Of a stretch of DNA of 64,000 nt, positions 17,624-26,947 are shown piece after piece. This DNA comes from Bacillus sp. Bos-x628 (GTDB taxonomy: Bacteria > Bacillota > Bacilli > Bacillales > Bacillaceae): contig NZ_CP159358.1 in NCBI RefSeq assembly GCF_040500475.1, positions 1,860,001 through 1,924,000 of the forward strand, in the 5' to 3' direction. The notes beneath the pieces are model-generated. The model was not told the DNA's origin, did no database searches, and saw only the letters and a program-made list of their open reading frames with translations. Within the stretch, counting starts at the first letter, position 1. Each line of letters opens with the position of its first letter. Position numbers and translations under genes: made by a program.

Positions 17624-17671
17624 ATGTCACATATTCACAAAAAGTATAGGAGGGAACATGCTGAAAGTCAA
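17624..17671 (-). promoter_or_regulatory. tatA promoter with 17-bp palindrome at the start site
   Basis: Minus strand TTGACT (17671-17666), 17-nt spacer, TATACT (17648-17643). A perfect palindrome GAATATGT-C-ACATATTC (17624-17640) covers the expected transcription start. Confidence 0.6.
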
Positions 17672-17729
17672 TCAAAAAATGAAGAGAAGAGGATCTCACG
17701 CCAATTCTCTCATTCCATCTAAAATGAGA

Positions 17730-17788
17730 TTGACAGTAGAGAATGTGACGCTATAATAAGTTTATGTTGACATTGATAATCATTTTCA
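17730..17788 (+). promoter_or_regulatory. efeUOB promoter with Fur box
   Basis: TTGACA (17730-17735), 16-nt spacer, TATAAT (17752-17757), followed by TGATAATCATTTTCA (17774-17788), 14 of 15 matches to the 7-1-7 Fur box. The box lies just after the expected start site, so iron-bound Fur would block transcription. Confidence 0.85.
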
Positions 17789-17808
17789 ATAAGGGAGTAG
17801 GTCATCAA

Positions 17809-19287
17809 TTGAAGGAAAAATTACCAGTCTTTTTTTTGCTCTTTTTTGTTTCTTTTTCAGCTCTATTTATACCATCTGTTCATATAATTTCAGCGAAGCA
17901 AACTAGTGAAAATGACATTCATGCTGTGATTGCCCATGTTGTCAATACAGATCAAGCACTAGATGATCATCAACTGCAAACCGCTAAGAAAGAAATAAAC
18001 AAGGTCAAGAGTTGGTGGAACCAAAACAAGTCATCTATCAAAAGAAAATCTCTCTCCCTCTCGACTGAAATAGAATCAAAGCTTGCTAAGGTCTCATTAG
18101 CACTCGTCACAGATGACACAAAAGAAGCCACCAAACAGCTCGTTCAATTAAAAAGGAGCCTTGAAAACTATCGAGATGGTGCATTTGTGGACAATCAAGG
18201 AAAGACAACACTCACCTTAAAGACCTATATTCAAAAACTTGAGCATACTCGAACTCTGATTGATCAAAAGAATTGGCAAAAAGCAGAGCAAGAGGTACAA
18301 TCCTTGTCTTCTCAATGGCTGAGTGTCGAAGGCGATGTTGTCAGTCAGTCTCAAGTGGTCTATGACGACACTGAACGTGATTTACTGCTCCTTGTCTCCT
18401 ATGTGCAAACAGAAGATAAACGTGAAAAAGCCGGAACACTCATTGATCAAATGGTCGCTGCACTTAAACCCCTTGTAGACGCAAACTATACGATGTGGGA
18501 TGCTGCACTTATTCCCATCAGAGAAGGAATGGAAGCCATCTTAGTTGTTGGCGCACTATTAACACTTAGCAGAAAAGCCGAGTCAAAATATGCCGCTCGT
18601 TGGGTCATTGGAGGGTCAGCAGTAGGGATTGCCATTAGCCTGATCCTTGGTATCTTGGTCGTCATTCTTTTTACATCCAGTGCGTTTGGCACGAACAATA
18701 TGCTCATTAACGGATGGTCTGGTGTTCTTGCAAGCTTCCTTCTTGTTTATGTCAGTTATTGGCTACACCGATATTCAGATATTGCCCGTTGGAATGCGTA
18801 TCTCAACAGGAAAACAGCGCAAGCAATCAGTACGAAAAAAATGATCGGCTTTGCTGCCTTAGCTTGTCTTGCCATCTTAAGAGAGGGATTAGAGACGGTC
18901 TTTTTCCTTATCGGAATGGCTGGAAAAATGGAGATATCTCAGCTTGTCTCTGGCATCATCATTGGATTTGGTGTCCTGTCCATCATGACCATAATGATGA
19001 TGAAATTAGGAACACGCTTGCCGTTAAAACCTTTTTTCCTCTGCTCAAGTGTGATCGTTTTTTATCTATGCTTTAAGTTTATGGGCTCAGGCATTCACAG
19101 CTTACAGCTAGCAGGCGTTTTGCCGACGAGCGTGTCAGATTATTTACCGTCCATTCAATTTTTAAGTGTATATCCATCCTGGTACAGCACATTGCCACAA
19201 CTTGCTTTGCTCATTGGGGCAGTCATTGTTGTCTGCATCTCAATCATTCAACAGAAACACCATTCTCAACATACGGAGGTTTCATAA
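17809..19287 (+). CDS. efeU: Iron permease EfeU (FTR1 family)
   Basis: About 492 residues. A signal-like segment is followed by a large extracellular helical region (to about residue 220), then a seven-helix FTR1 permease core with two REGxE iron motifs (REGME near 237, REGLE near 357). It carries ferric iron across the membrane with EfeO and EfeB. I choose TTG at 17809: AAGGGAG lies 11 nt upstream, and the earlier ATG at 17764 falls at the promoter's +1 ahead of the Fur box. Its stop overlaps the efeO start (TAATG). Confidence 0.88.
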   Translation: MKEKLPVFFLLFFVSFSALFIPSVHIISAKQTSENDIHAVIAHVVNTDQALDDHQLQTAKKEINKVKSWWNQNKSSIKRKSLSLSTEIESKLAKVSLALVTDDTKEATKQLVQLKRSLENYRDGAFVDNQGKTTLTLKTYIQKLEHTRTLIDQKNWQKAEQEVQSLSSQWLSVEGDVVSQSQVVYDDTERDLLLLVSYVQTEDKREKAGTLIDQMVAALKPLVDANYTMWDAALIPIREGMEAILVVGALLTLSRKAESKYAARWVIGGSAVGIAISLILGILVVILFTSSAFGTNNMLINGWSGVLASFLLVYVSYWLHRYSDIARWNAYLNRKTAQAISTKKMIGFAALACLAILREGLETVFFLIGMAGKMEISQLVSGIIIGFGVLSIMTIMMMKLGTRLPLKPFFLCSSVIVFYLCFKFMGSGIHSLQLAGVLPTSVSDYLPSIQFLSVYPSWYSTLPQLALLIGAVIVVCISIIQQKHHSQHTEVS

Positions 19288-20441
19288 TGAAAAAAACCAT
19301 TCTTACTTTATCAACTGCTTTCATCCTTTCAACTGGTCTGGCTGGCTGTCAATCGAATGATACAAAGAACACTGCTACAAAACAAGAAGACAGTAAGTCT
19401 GCATCCTCTTCTATTCAAAAAGACGTGACACGAATGCAAAAGGAAGCGGCCCAATTAAACACAGCTATTCAATCCAAGAACATAGATGATATTAAAAAAG
19501 CTGCTGATACATTGCATAATGATTGGTTGTCTTTTGAGAACAACGTGCGTGATTCCTTCCCGCTACTTTACACAGAAGTTGAAAAATATGAACAACCTCT
19601 TTTCATGGAAGCTTACAATGAGAAACCTGATACAAGTAAAATGACTGACGATGTGAAATATCTACAAACAGCACTAGACACATTGAAAAAAGCAAAACAG
19701 ACCAAACAAAAAACATCGGCTGTTTTAAAAGAAGCCGTGAAGAATTATCATACCTACGTTCAAACTCAGCTAGATGAACTCGTAAAAGAGACAACAACCT
19801 TTACCGCAGCGGTCAAAGCGAAAGACATGAAACAGGCAAAGGCTTCGTATAAAAAAGCACGTGTATATTACGAGCGTATTGAACCAATCGCAGAGAGCTT
19901 TGGGGATCTCGACCCAAAAATTGACGCTCGAATTGCCGATGTTGATTCAGAAGCAAAATGGACAGGCTTCCATCGTATTGAAAAAGCAATTTGGAAAGAC
20001 AAAAGTGTAGATGGTCAAGCAAAGATTGCCGATCAGTTACTCAAAAATGTAAAAGAACTCCAAGAGAAAACAAAGTCGCTTACATTAAAACCTGAAACAA
20101 TGGTTGCCGGTGCACAAGAACTTTTAAACGAAGCAGCCATTAGCAAAATTACTGGTGAAGAAGAAGCTTATTCACATATTGACCTTGTCGATCTTGCGGC
20201 AAATACTGAAGGCTCCAAAGCTGTGTATCAAGCTGTTCTACCTGCATTAGTAAAAACCAATCAAGACTTATCAGATAAACTCGATACACAATTTAACAAA
20301 ATTGAAGCTACCTTACTTCAATTGAAGAAAAATGGCGAGTATGTGCCATACAACAAACTTACAAAAAAACAAATTCGTACTTTAAGTGACGAACTTAGTC
20401 AGCTATCCAACTTAATGAAAGATACTGCCCAGATTTTATAA
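19287..20441 (+). CDS. efeO: Iron uptake lipoprotein EfeO (M75 domain)
   Basis: A 384-residue lipoprotein with lipobox LAGC (lipidated Cys near residue 21), a long helical N-terminal part, and an imelysin/M75-like C-terminal domain containing the HxxE motif in GFHRIEKAIW. It should bind iron outside the membrane and hand it to EfeU. The gene overlaps efeU by one base, and efeB follows after 17 bp. Confidence 0.9.
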   Translation: MKKTILTLSTAFILSTGLAGCQSNDTKNTATKQEDSKSASSSIQKDVTRMQKEAAQLNTAIQSKNIDDIKKAADTLHNDWLSFENNVRDSFPLLYTEVEKYEQPLFMEAYNEKPDTSKMTDDVKYLQTALDTLKKAKQTKQKTSAVLKEAVKNYHTYVQTQLDELVKETTTFTAAVKAKDMKQAKASYKKARVYYERIEPIAESFGDLDPKIDARIADVDSEAKWTGFHRIEKAIWKDKSVDGQAKIADQLLKNVKELQEKTKSLTLKPETMVAGAQELLNEAAISKITGEEEAYSHIDLVDLAANTEGSKAVYQAVLPALVKTNQDLSDKLDTQFNKIEATLLQLKKNGEYVPYNKLTKKQIRTLSDELSQLSNLMKDTAQIL

Positions 20442-20458
20442 AACGGAGTGACGATGAC

Positions 20459-21697
20459 ATGACAGAGGAAAAACAAAATGGCTACACAAGAAGAGATATG
20501 TTGAAGTTGACTGCCGTTGCCGGTACAGGTATTGCCATTGGAGCCAGCGGTCTTGGCACACTGTTAAATGTCACGAAGTCCCTATCTCCTGAAAAAAAGA
20601 CATCGGCATCTGAAGAGGAGGACACCATTTCTTTTTATGGAAATCACCAAGCTGGAATTGTCACACCACAGCAAAAATTTATTTATCTATGTGCTTTCCA
20701 TATGACCACCTCAAGTAGAAAGCAGGTCAAGAGCTTACTTCAAGATTGGACGAAGCTGAGTGAGGTGTTATCTAAAGGCGCTGTTCGTCAAAATACCGAT
20801 AACAAGCTACTTCCTCCTAACGATACAGGGGAATCTATGGATTTACCGCCATCTAAGTTGACAATGACATTTGGGTTTGGTCCCGATTTCTTCGAAAAGA
20901 ATGGCGTCGACCGTTACGGCATATTAAAACAAAAGCCCGCTTATTTAAATTCGATCCCTCATATGCCACATGATCAATTAGATTCCGCATATGTTGGTGG
21001 GGATGTGTGTGTTCAAGTGTGTGCAGATGACGAACAAGTCGCCTTCCATGCACTTAGACAATTCATTAAGTCCAGTACAGGATTAACAACTGTTCATTGG
21101 ATTCAAAAAGGGTCCATTTCCTCTGATGGAGGTAAAACGCCCCGGAATTTGTTCGGCTTCAAAGATGGAACAGCCAATCCTGCTCCTACCGACAAGACTT
21201 TTTACCAGAAATACGTGTGGACAAAAGAACATGAACCTGATTGGATGAATGGCGGGACATATATGTGTTATCGTAAAATCCGTATGTTTTTAGAGGTATG
21301 GGATCGCACATCTCTTCAAGATCAAGAAGATACCTTTGGCAGAAAGAAGGACACTGGTGCTGCCTATGGAAAAGCAAAAGAACACGATACAGTCGATGTC
21401 AAAAAGCTGCCGATTAATTCACATGTGAGGGTGGCAAAGGAAGCGGGACAGCCTATTTTACGAAGAGGCTATTCTTACGTCAATGGCGTGGAGGAGAAAA
21501 CCGGCAATGTCGATGCCGGTCTCATGTTTATTAGCTTCCAAAAGAACCCTGAGCGACAAGTCTTGCCGATGCTCAAAGCGCTGGGTAGCATGGACGCACT
21601 CAATGAATATACAGTGCATGTCGGCAGTGCGCTCTTTGCTTGTCCAAAAGGGATTACACAAGGTCAATATATTGGACAAGAGCTCTTTGAAGCATGA
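20459..21697 (+). CDS. efeB: Tat-exported DyP-type haem peroxidase EfeB
   Basis: A 412-residue dye-decolorizing peroxidase. The Tat signal has YTRRDMLKLTA (Arg11-Arg12) followed by a hydrophobic stretch. The GxxDG motif of the family is GFKDG near residue 230. In the EfeUOB system it oxidises ferrous iron outside the membrane before uptake. Export through the TatA encoded divergently is expected. Last gene of the operon, followed by a strong hairpin. Confidence 0.92.
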   Translation: MTEEKQNGYTRRDMLKLTAVAGTGIAIGASGLGTLLNVTKSLSPEKKTSASEEEDTISFYGNHQAGIVTPQQKFIYLCAFHMTTSSRKQVKSLLQDWTKLSEVLSKGAVRQNTDNKLLPPNDTGESMDLPPSKLTMTFGFGPDFFEKNGVDRYGILKQKPAYLNSIPHMPHDQLDSAYVGGDVCVQVCADDEQVAFHALRQFIKSSTGLTTVHWIQKGSISSDGGKTPRNLFGFKDGTANPAPTDKTFYQKYVWTKEHEPDWMNGGTYMCYRKIRMFLEVWDRTSLQDQEDTFGRKKDTGAAYGKAKEHDTVDVKKLPINSHVRVAKEAGQPILRRGYSYVNGVEEKTGNVDAGLMFISFQKNPERQVLPMLKALGSMDALNEYTVHVGSALFACPKGITQGQYIGQELFEA

Positions 21698-21720
21698 TGA
21701 TCTTGCCCTAAGGAAATAGT

Positions 21721-21760
21721 AAAGGCATGAGTCCGCTCCTACGGATTCATGCCTTTTTTC
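21721..21760. terminator. Bidirectional terminator between efeB and putC
   Basis: A 15-bp stem (21721-21735 with 21742-21756, one G-T pair), AAA on one side and TTTTTT on the other. Serves efeB on plus and putC on minus. Confidence 0.9.
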
Positions 21761-21761
21761 A

Positions 21762-23312
21762 TTAAAACATTTCACTAATGGTTTTTGCCTGCATGTGGAG
21801 AATTAGATAATCTGGACCGCCTGCTTTGGAATCAGTTCCAGACATTTTGAAGCCGCCGAATGGGTGATATCCAACAATCGCACCCGTACAGTTACGGTTA
21901 AAATAGAGGTTCCCGACATGGAACTCTTGCTTTGCACGATTGATGTGATCACGGTTATTCGTAATAACAGCACCAGTTAGACCGTACTCTGTGTTGTTCG
22001 CCACTTCAAGCGCTTCATCAAAGTTTGAAACTTTTGAGAAGGCTAACACAGGTCCAAAAATTTCTTCTTGCATCAAGCGAGATGTCGGCTCAAGGTCTGC
22101 AAAGATGGTTGGATGAATGAAATATCCTTCCGTATCATCACTTGTACCACCAGTGACCAAGCGCCCCTCCTGTTTACCTATCTCAATATACTCAGTAATT
22201 TTGTCAAATGAAGCTTGATCAATAACAGGTCCCATGTACACATCAGCTGAAAGCGGATTGGCTGTTGTTTTGGTTTCAGTGATCTCTTTCACACGCTCGA
22301 TGACTTGGTCATACAGTTTCTCATGAACGACGGCACGAGATCCGGCTGAACATTTCTGTCCTGAAAAACCGAAAGCTGATGTGAAAATGGCATTAGCCGC
22401 TAATTCAACGTCCGCATCCTCATCTACTATGACTGTATCCTTCCCGCCCATTTCGGCAATCACACGTTTCAAGTGTTGCTGCCCAGGCTGTACCTTCGCT
22501 GCACGTTCGAAAATACGTGTTCCTACTTCTCTTGAACCAGTGAATGTAATCAGGCTTGTTTTCGGGTGATCGACTAAGTAATCTCCAACCTCTGCGCCGC
22601 TTCCCGGTACAAAGTTCACAACACCCTTTGGCAGGCCCGCTCTTTCAAGCTCTTCTACAAAACGAGCGGCGATGACTGGGGTGGCACTTGCTGGTTTTAA
22701 TACCACTGTATTCCCTGTCACTATCGGAGCAACCGTTGTTCCTGCCATGATTGCAAATAAGAAATTCCAAGGCGGGATGACGAGTGTCACGCCAGTTGGT
22801 GTATACACATATTGATTACGTTCCCCCTCACGGCTGTTGACTGGCTTGCCTTTTGCCAATTCTAGCATTTGACGGGCGTAATACTCTAAAAAGTCGATCG
22901 CTTCTGCTGTATCAGCATCTGCTTCATTCCAAGGTTTACCTGCCTCTTTCACTAGAAGTGCCGAGTACTCATGCTTTTTTCGGCGAATGCTTGCCGCAGC
23001 ACGGAATAACACGCCTGCTCTTTCTTCAGGAGAGGTATAACGCCATGTTTCAAACGCTTTTGCCGCAGCTTGGACAGCTTGTTCGGCTTCTTGCTTCCCT
23101 GCCTTTGATACAATCCCAACGACTTCATCCTTTTTCGCCGGATTGATTGATACAATCTTATCTTCTGTTTCGACTCTTTCTCCATTAATGATAAGCGGAT
23201 ACGTTTGACCGAGAGATTCGGTCACCTTTTTTAATGCTTGTTCAAACGCTTTGCGGTTTTCTTCATGACTAAAATCCGTGAATGGTTCATGTTTGTAAGG
23301 TGTTGTCATCAT
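21762..23312 (-). CDS. putC: 1-pyrroline-5-carboxylate dehydrogenase
   Basis: A 516-residue aldehyde dehydrogenase of the RocA/PutC type. It has NAD-binding [15 protein letters not shown], catalytic Glu in EMGGKD, and nucleophilic Cys in [12 protein letters not shown]. It oxidises glutamate semialdehyde to glutamate in proline breakdown. Nineteen bases downstream of putB, so one operon. A terminator follows directly; the B. subtilis third gene, the permease putP, is absent from this site. Confidence 0.92.
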   Translation of the reverse strand: MMTTPYKHEPFTDFSHEENRKAFEQALKKVTESLGQTYPLIINGERVETEDKIVSINPAKKDEVVGIVSKAGKQEAEQAVQAAAKAFETWRYTSPEERAGVLFRAAASIRRKKHEYSALLVKEAGKPWNEADADTAEAIDFLEYYARQMLELAKGKPVNSREGERNQYVYTPTGVTLVIPPWNFLFAIMAGTTVAPIVTGNTVVLKPASATPVIAARFVEELERAGLPKGVVNFVPGSGAEVGDYLVDHPKTSLITFTGSREVGTRIFERAAKVQPGQQHLKRVIAEMGGKDTVIVDEDADVELAANAIFTSAFGFSGQKCSAGSRAVVHEKLYDQVIERVKEITETKTTANPLSADVYMGPVIDQASFDKITEYIEIGKQEGRLVTGGTSDDTEGYFIHPTIFADLEPTSRLMQEEIFGPVLAFSKVSNFDEALEVANNTEYGLTGAVITNNRDHINRAKQEFHVGNLYFNRNCTGAIVGYHPFGGFKMSGTDSKAGGPDYLILHMQAKTISEMF

Positions 23313-23331
23313 TTCACACTCCCAATTTAAA

Positions 23332-24249
23332 TTATTTTCTCGTCATTCCTTTTAATGCAAATGCAATATTTGCCGGTCGTTCTGCAAGACGCCTCATGTA
23401 GTAGCCATACCACTCTCGTCCGTATGGTGTATAGACCCTCATTTGATAGCCTTCCTTGACAAGTGACTGTTGCGTTTCTGTTCTCATGCCATACAGCATT
23501 TGAAATTCAAATTGACTTGTCTGTATATTGTGTTTTTTCACAATATTTTTCGTAAATTTGATCATCTGATCGTCATGTGTCGCAATGGCTGTATAGTTCC
23601 CTGTGAGTAATTGCTTTTCGATCAGCTTTTTGTAATTCTGATCTACATCTTTTTTGTTTGGATACGCCACTTCGGCAGATTCTTTATAGGCACCCTTTAC
23701 AAGCCTTAAAAAAGGCTGGAATTCATTCAGGTCATCAAGATCCTTTTCTGTTCTGTACAAATACGCCTGCAAGACCGTACTCACATACTCGTATTGAGAT
23801 TTCATCTCTTTAAAAATGTCCAGCGTTTTTTGACAACGCTTTTCATCCTCCATATCAATCGTCACCATGATTCGATGCTTCTCCGCCGTATCTAAAATTT
23901 TCTTCATATTACGGTAAACGAGATCATCGTCAATATCAAGACCGAGTGACGTCATTTTGAGTGACACGTGAGAATTGAGCTTCGCTTCGGCAATTCGCTG
24001 AATGGTTTGAACACATTCATTCGTCCGCTCATTCGCAATCTCTGTCTTTGTGACAAACTCACCAAGGTGATCAACTGTGACGGCCATTCCTTGATCATTT
24101 AATCGCTTGATCACCGGAATGGCACTCTCAAAATCTTTCCCCCCGATGATTTTCTTTGATGCAACAGCACTTCCCCAATTGCGAGCAATATGGTTCAAGA
24201 GACTGCTCTTTGACAAAAACAAGAAAAAATTTCTTGTGACCGACTCCAT
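23332..24249 (-). CDS. putB: Proline dehydrogenase
   Basis: A 305-residue FAD-dependent proline dehydrogenase (short, monofunctional Bacillus type). Conserved features: VKGAYKE, a [16 protein letters not shown] segment, and the C-terminal [18 protein letters not shown] substrate/FAD motif. It makes pyrroline-5-carboxylate for PutC. I choose the internal ATG (MESVTRN): GGGAGG is 8 nt upstream of it, while the earlier GTG is too close to that RBS. Confidence 0.92.
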   Translation of the reverse strand: MESVTRNFFLFLSKSSLLNHIARNWGSAVASKKIIGGKDFESAIPVIKRLNDQGMAVTVDHLGEFVTKTEIANERTNECVQTIQRIAEAKLNSHVSLKMTSLGLDIDDDLVYRNMKKILDTAEKHRIMVTIDMEDEKRCQKTLDIFKEMKSQYEYVSTVLQAYLYRTEKDLDDLNEFQPFLRLVKGAYKESAEVAYPNKKDVDQNYKKLIEKQLLTGNYTAIATHDDQMIKFTKNIVKKHNIQTSQFEFQMLYGMRTETQQSLVKEGYQMRVYTPYGREWYGYYMRRLAERPANIAFALKGMTRK

Positions 24250-24370
24250 AAAGGGCACCTCCCACTCTTTGTAAGCTATGTCTTTATTGTAAGGCTCACA
24301 AGCTGTCCGCTACAATATTTGAAAATGACAAAAATTCAGACATTTTTTGTGATTTTATCACAATGAAGTG

Positions 24371-24403
24371 CAAAAAAGAGCCTGCCTTTGACCGGCTGGC
24401 TCT
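24371..24403 (-). terminator. ycgL terminator
   Basis: AGAGCC (24377-24382) and GGCTCT (24398-24403) with inner pairing, A-run at 24372-24376 giving U on the minus strand. Confidence 0.75.
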
Positions 24404-24410
24404 TCCTCAC

Positions 24411-25181
24411 TTATGCCCACACCTCGTCAAGGGTAGACTGCAACAAATGATTCAATTCTTGATTCAGATTTTCTTTCGGCGGATTGTAGCTTTTCACCAA
24501 TTCATGAAAACGAGCTAGTTCTTTAACAATAAACGGATGAACATGCGGCAGACGATTGACTATATCCATTTCTTCTCCACTCATTTTACGATTAAGCAGT
24601 TCATGGATCTCTGTTAATAGTGGTCCATGTTCTACAAGCCCGTCAAGGAGTTCATGAAAGTCCATAGGCGGAACGGTATGAAAGCGTTCAATCCACTGAC
24701 AGGCAAGTAGCGGACGAAGAACATAGAAATACTTCTTCATTCGCACTTGCTCTCTCCGCAAATATTGACTTTCATTGCGCTTGGCCATATTGAGATAGTG
24801 ATACATTAACGCCACTTGTGAGAACGCACGGTCCTTTAATTCTCTTAACTGCTTCGCTAACGAAAATGCTTCTGCATATATCATGTTAGAGGAAAGCCAC
24901 TCCATGATTGAAGGATTCGATTTGTTGAACAACCGCAGTGCCTTTCTTAGCTCCCAGCCGCTGATGTCTAGATCGTCATCTATTGGTCGTTCAATGACAT
25001 CACGTTGTTTCTCAATGGACCAATACCATTCCTTCCTAGGTACATATAAAAAACGAACATCGTAATCACTATCGGTAGAGGGAAATCCCCACGCCCTGCT
25101 TCCTGATTCAACTGCAAGGCAAATCTTTACGTCATATGTGTCTTCGATTGCTTTTAGCTCTTCTTTGATTCTCTTTCTCAA
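24411..25181 (-). CDS. ycgL: YcgL-like predicted nucleotidyltransferase
   Basis: A 256-residue protein with the minimal nucleotidyltransferase signature GSRAWGFPSTDSDYDVRFLY near residues 27-46: the GSRAxG motif and SDxD metal-binding aspartates (COG3541/RlaP-like). Substrate unknown. It lies upstream of putB as in B. subtilis. A single-gene unit with its own terminator. Confidence 0.82.
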   Translation of the reverse strand: MRKRIKEELKAIEDTYDVKICLAVESGSRAWGFPSTDSDYDVRFLYVPRKEWYWSIEKQRDVIERPIDDDLDISGWELRKALRLFNKSNPSIMEWLSSNMIYAEAFSLAKQLRELKDRAFSQVALMYHYLNMAKRNESQYLRREQVRMKKYFYVLRPLLACQWIERFHTVPPMDFHELLDGLVEHGPLLTEIHELLNRKMSGEEMDIVNRLPHVHPFIVKELARFHELVKSYNPPKENLNQELNHLLQSTLDEVWA

Positions 25182-25273
25182 CTTAGTTCAACTCTTTCTA
25201 TCCGTTTTATGCATGACTTCTTCACGTTTAGGGAAAATACGAATAAGACATATATCAAAAGGAGTTGAACCTA

Positions 25274-25588
25274 ATGTCTATATCTCGCATTATGAAATGG
25301 ATCACCGGGATTTTTGAGGCATGCCTTGCCATCCCTGTGATTGGAGGACTATTTGTTATCAGTAATGGCTATACCCCGCTCTTGGTGATGCTTATTCTGC
25401 ATATTATCACACTTGTCTTATCAAAACGAGACAATGGACCGGTCACCGGAAGCATCATCGGGATTGTCACGTCATGCCTAGCTTGGATTCCAATTGTCGG
25501 ATTTATCCTTCATATCATTACTGCCCTTGTGCTCATCATCACAGCACTAATCCCTGATGAAAAAACAAGACAAAACACCCGTTATTAA
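25274..25588 (+). CDS. Small membrane protein of unknown function
   Basis: 104 residues, almost entirely three to four hydrophobic helices separated by short polar loops (SKRDNGPVTG in the middle). I do not recognise the family. ATG at 25274 is preferred: AAAAGGAG ends 9 nt before it, while the TTG at 25265 directly abuts the RBS. Monocistronic, followed by a hairpin terminator. Confidence 0.7.
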   Translation: MSISRIMKWITGIFEACLAIPVIGGLFVISNGYTPLLVMLILHIITLVLSKRDNGPVTGSIIGIVTSCLAWIPIVGFILHIITALVLIITALIPDEKTRQNTRY

Positions 25589-25591
25589 ATA

Positions 25592-25622
25592 AAAGAGACC
25601 CTCACAGCGGTCTCTTTCAAAT
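25592..25622 (+). terminator. Terminator after the small membrane protein gene
   Basis: AAAGAGACC (25592-25600) and GGTCTCTTT (25609-25617), perfect 9-bp stem. Confidence 0.8.
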
Positions 25623-25650
25623 TTTTAACAAAGTGGTTTTCATCGCTCAA

Positions 25651-25694
25651 GAGCCGACAACGAGTGCGGGTGGTTTGCCTACACACTAAGAAGC
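25651..25694. repeat. Short interspersed repeat, copy B
   Basis: CCGACAACGAGTGCGGG followed by TGGTTTGCCTACACACT, matching copies at 12381 and 34051. The flank GCTCAAGA is shared with copy C. Lies between convergent genes. Confidence 0.6.
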
Positions 25695-25719
25695 CCTTAC
25701 ATGAACGTCTCTTCATATA

Positions 25720-26676
25720 TTAAACAAGTAAATGCTTTCGCAAAAATGACAGCTTCTCCGTCTGAAACGCCGGTATAAACTCATGTCCAAAATAACGATA
25801 GACCTTGAGCACTTTATCCGTTTGTAAATGATTGTACACCGCAAACACAGTAGACGGCGGTGTCACTTGATCAATGAGTCCAATCGCCATCAACGTTGGC
25901 TGTTTGACCCATCCAGCTAAGTTGATTAAATCAAAGTAGCTTAATGTCTCAAATGCTTTCTTTTCCGCCTCTGGGTCGCTGTTTCTTCTAATGTAGGAAT
26001 TAATTTCTAAGTAGGGTTCCTGCAGAGCCACATCTACTGCACGCTCAAAGTTTGATAAATAAGGGTAATCAGCGACAACAACTTTTGGAATATCTGAAAG
26101 TGCCGCAGCTGCAATAGCTAATGCGCCGCCCTGACTCCCACCAATGACACCGATTCGGCTATGATCGATTTCAGGAAATGAACGAATGACCTCAAGTGCA
26201 CGAACAGCATCTAAATAGACACCACGATAATAGTAGGTCTCCTTAGATAAAATCCCTTTCGTCATCCACCCTAATGCTTGACCGCCAGGTGTCACCGTCG
26301 TATCTTCACTGCCCCCTTGACCACGAACAAGCATACCGAATGTCGCATAGCCGTGCAACGCCCAATTGACAATCTCATGAATATCGCCGTCATAGCTGTA
26401 ATTATAACCGTGAAATCGAACAAGTGCCGGATGAGAGCCCCCATGATCAGGGACAGCATACCAGCCTTCAATACGAGAATTCCCAAAGCTTTGATATGTG
26501 AGACGGTACACCTTTACCCCTTTTACCGGATAAGAAAAAGGCTCAAGTGTTGGCTCGGCCTCAATCTTATCTAACGCTGCAAGTGACGCTCTCCAAAAGG
26601 AAGAGAAATCAGGACGTGCTGTTTTCTTTGGTTTATATACGTTGAGTTCTTCTAATGGTAAATCAAACAGTTGCAT
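25720..26676 (-). CDS. cah: Acetyl xylan esterase / cephalosporin-C deacetylase (CE7)
   Basis: A 318-residue alpha/beta hydrolase of carbohydrate esterase family 7. Nucleophile Ser181 in GGSQGG, the oxyanion/active-site RGQGGSED segment, and the catalytic His in YFGHEF near 298 are present. It removes acetyl groups from xylo-oligosaccharides and cephalosporin C; CE7 enzymes are cytosolic hexamers, and no signal peptide is seen. The sequence closely resembles the characterised B. pumilus esterase as I remember it, a main reason for the species-group call. Same place relative to ycgL as in B. subtilis. Confidence 0.93.
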   Translation of the reverse strand: MQLFDLPLEELNVYKPKKTARPDFSSFWRASLAALDKIEAEPTLEPFSYPVKGVKVYRLTYQSFGNSRIEGWYAVPDHGGSHPALVRFHGYNYSYDGDIHEIVNWALHGYATFGMLVRGQGGSEDTTVTPGGQALGWMTKGILSKETYYYRGVYLDAVRALEVIRSFPEIDHSRIGVIGGSQGGALAIAAAALSDIPKVVVADYPYLSNFERAVDVALQEPYLEINSYIRRNSDPEAEKKAFETLSYFDLINLAGWVKQPTLMAIGLIDQVTPPSTVFAVYNHLQTDKVLKVYRYFGHEFIPAFQTEKLSFLRKHLLV

Positions 26677-26947
26677 ACCTCACTATTCCCCTTTGTTTTA
26701 TAAGTTATGTCGTGAATTGCTCTTATCATATCATCTTTTCTCATGTAGAGAAAGGGTTATAAGCCTCTTACCTCTATATAGACAAAACCTTCTGACTTTT
26801 CTGTTGGCAAAGACTGCATAAACCTTTATGATAAAGAAACTGGCCTGAAGCACTTCTTTTTCCGGCAAGATCAGCAGACTTAACACATATGAATCATGAA
26901 TTTTGACATTGTGGCGTTTTTACGCTCATGTAAAAGGAGGAAACGAC

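Noticed and set aside
17764-17808. ATG 17764 as efeU start
   Set aside because: It falls at the +1 of a consensus promoter and before the Fur box, and has no RBS; TTG 17809 has one.
26677-26947. SAM riboswitch before mtnU
   Set aside because: Looked for the S-box core (AGAGGTGGAGGGA-type) and did not find it.
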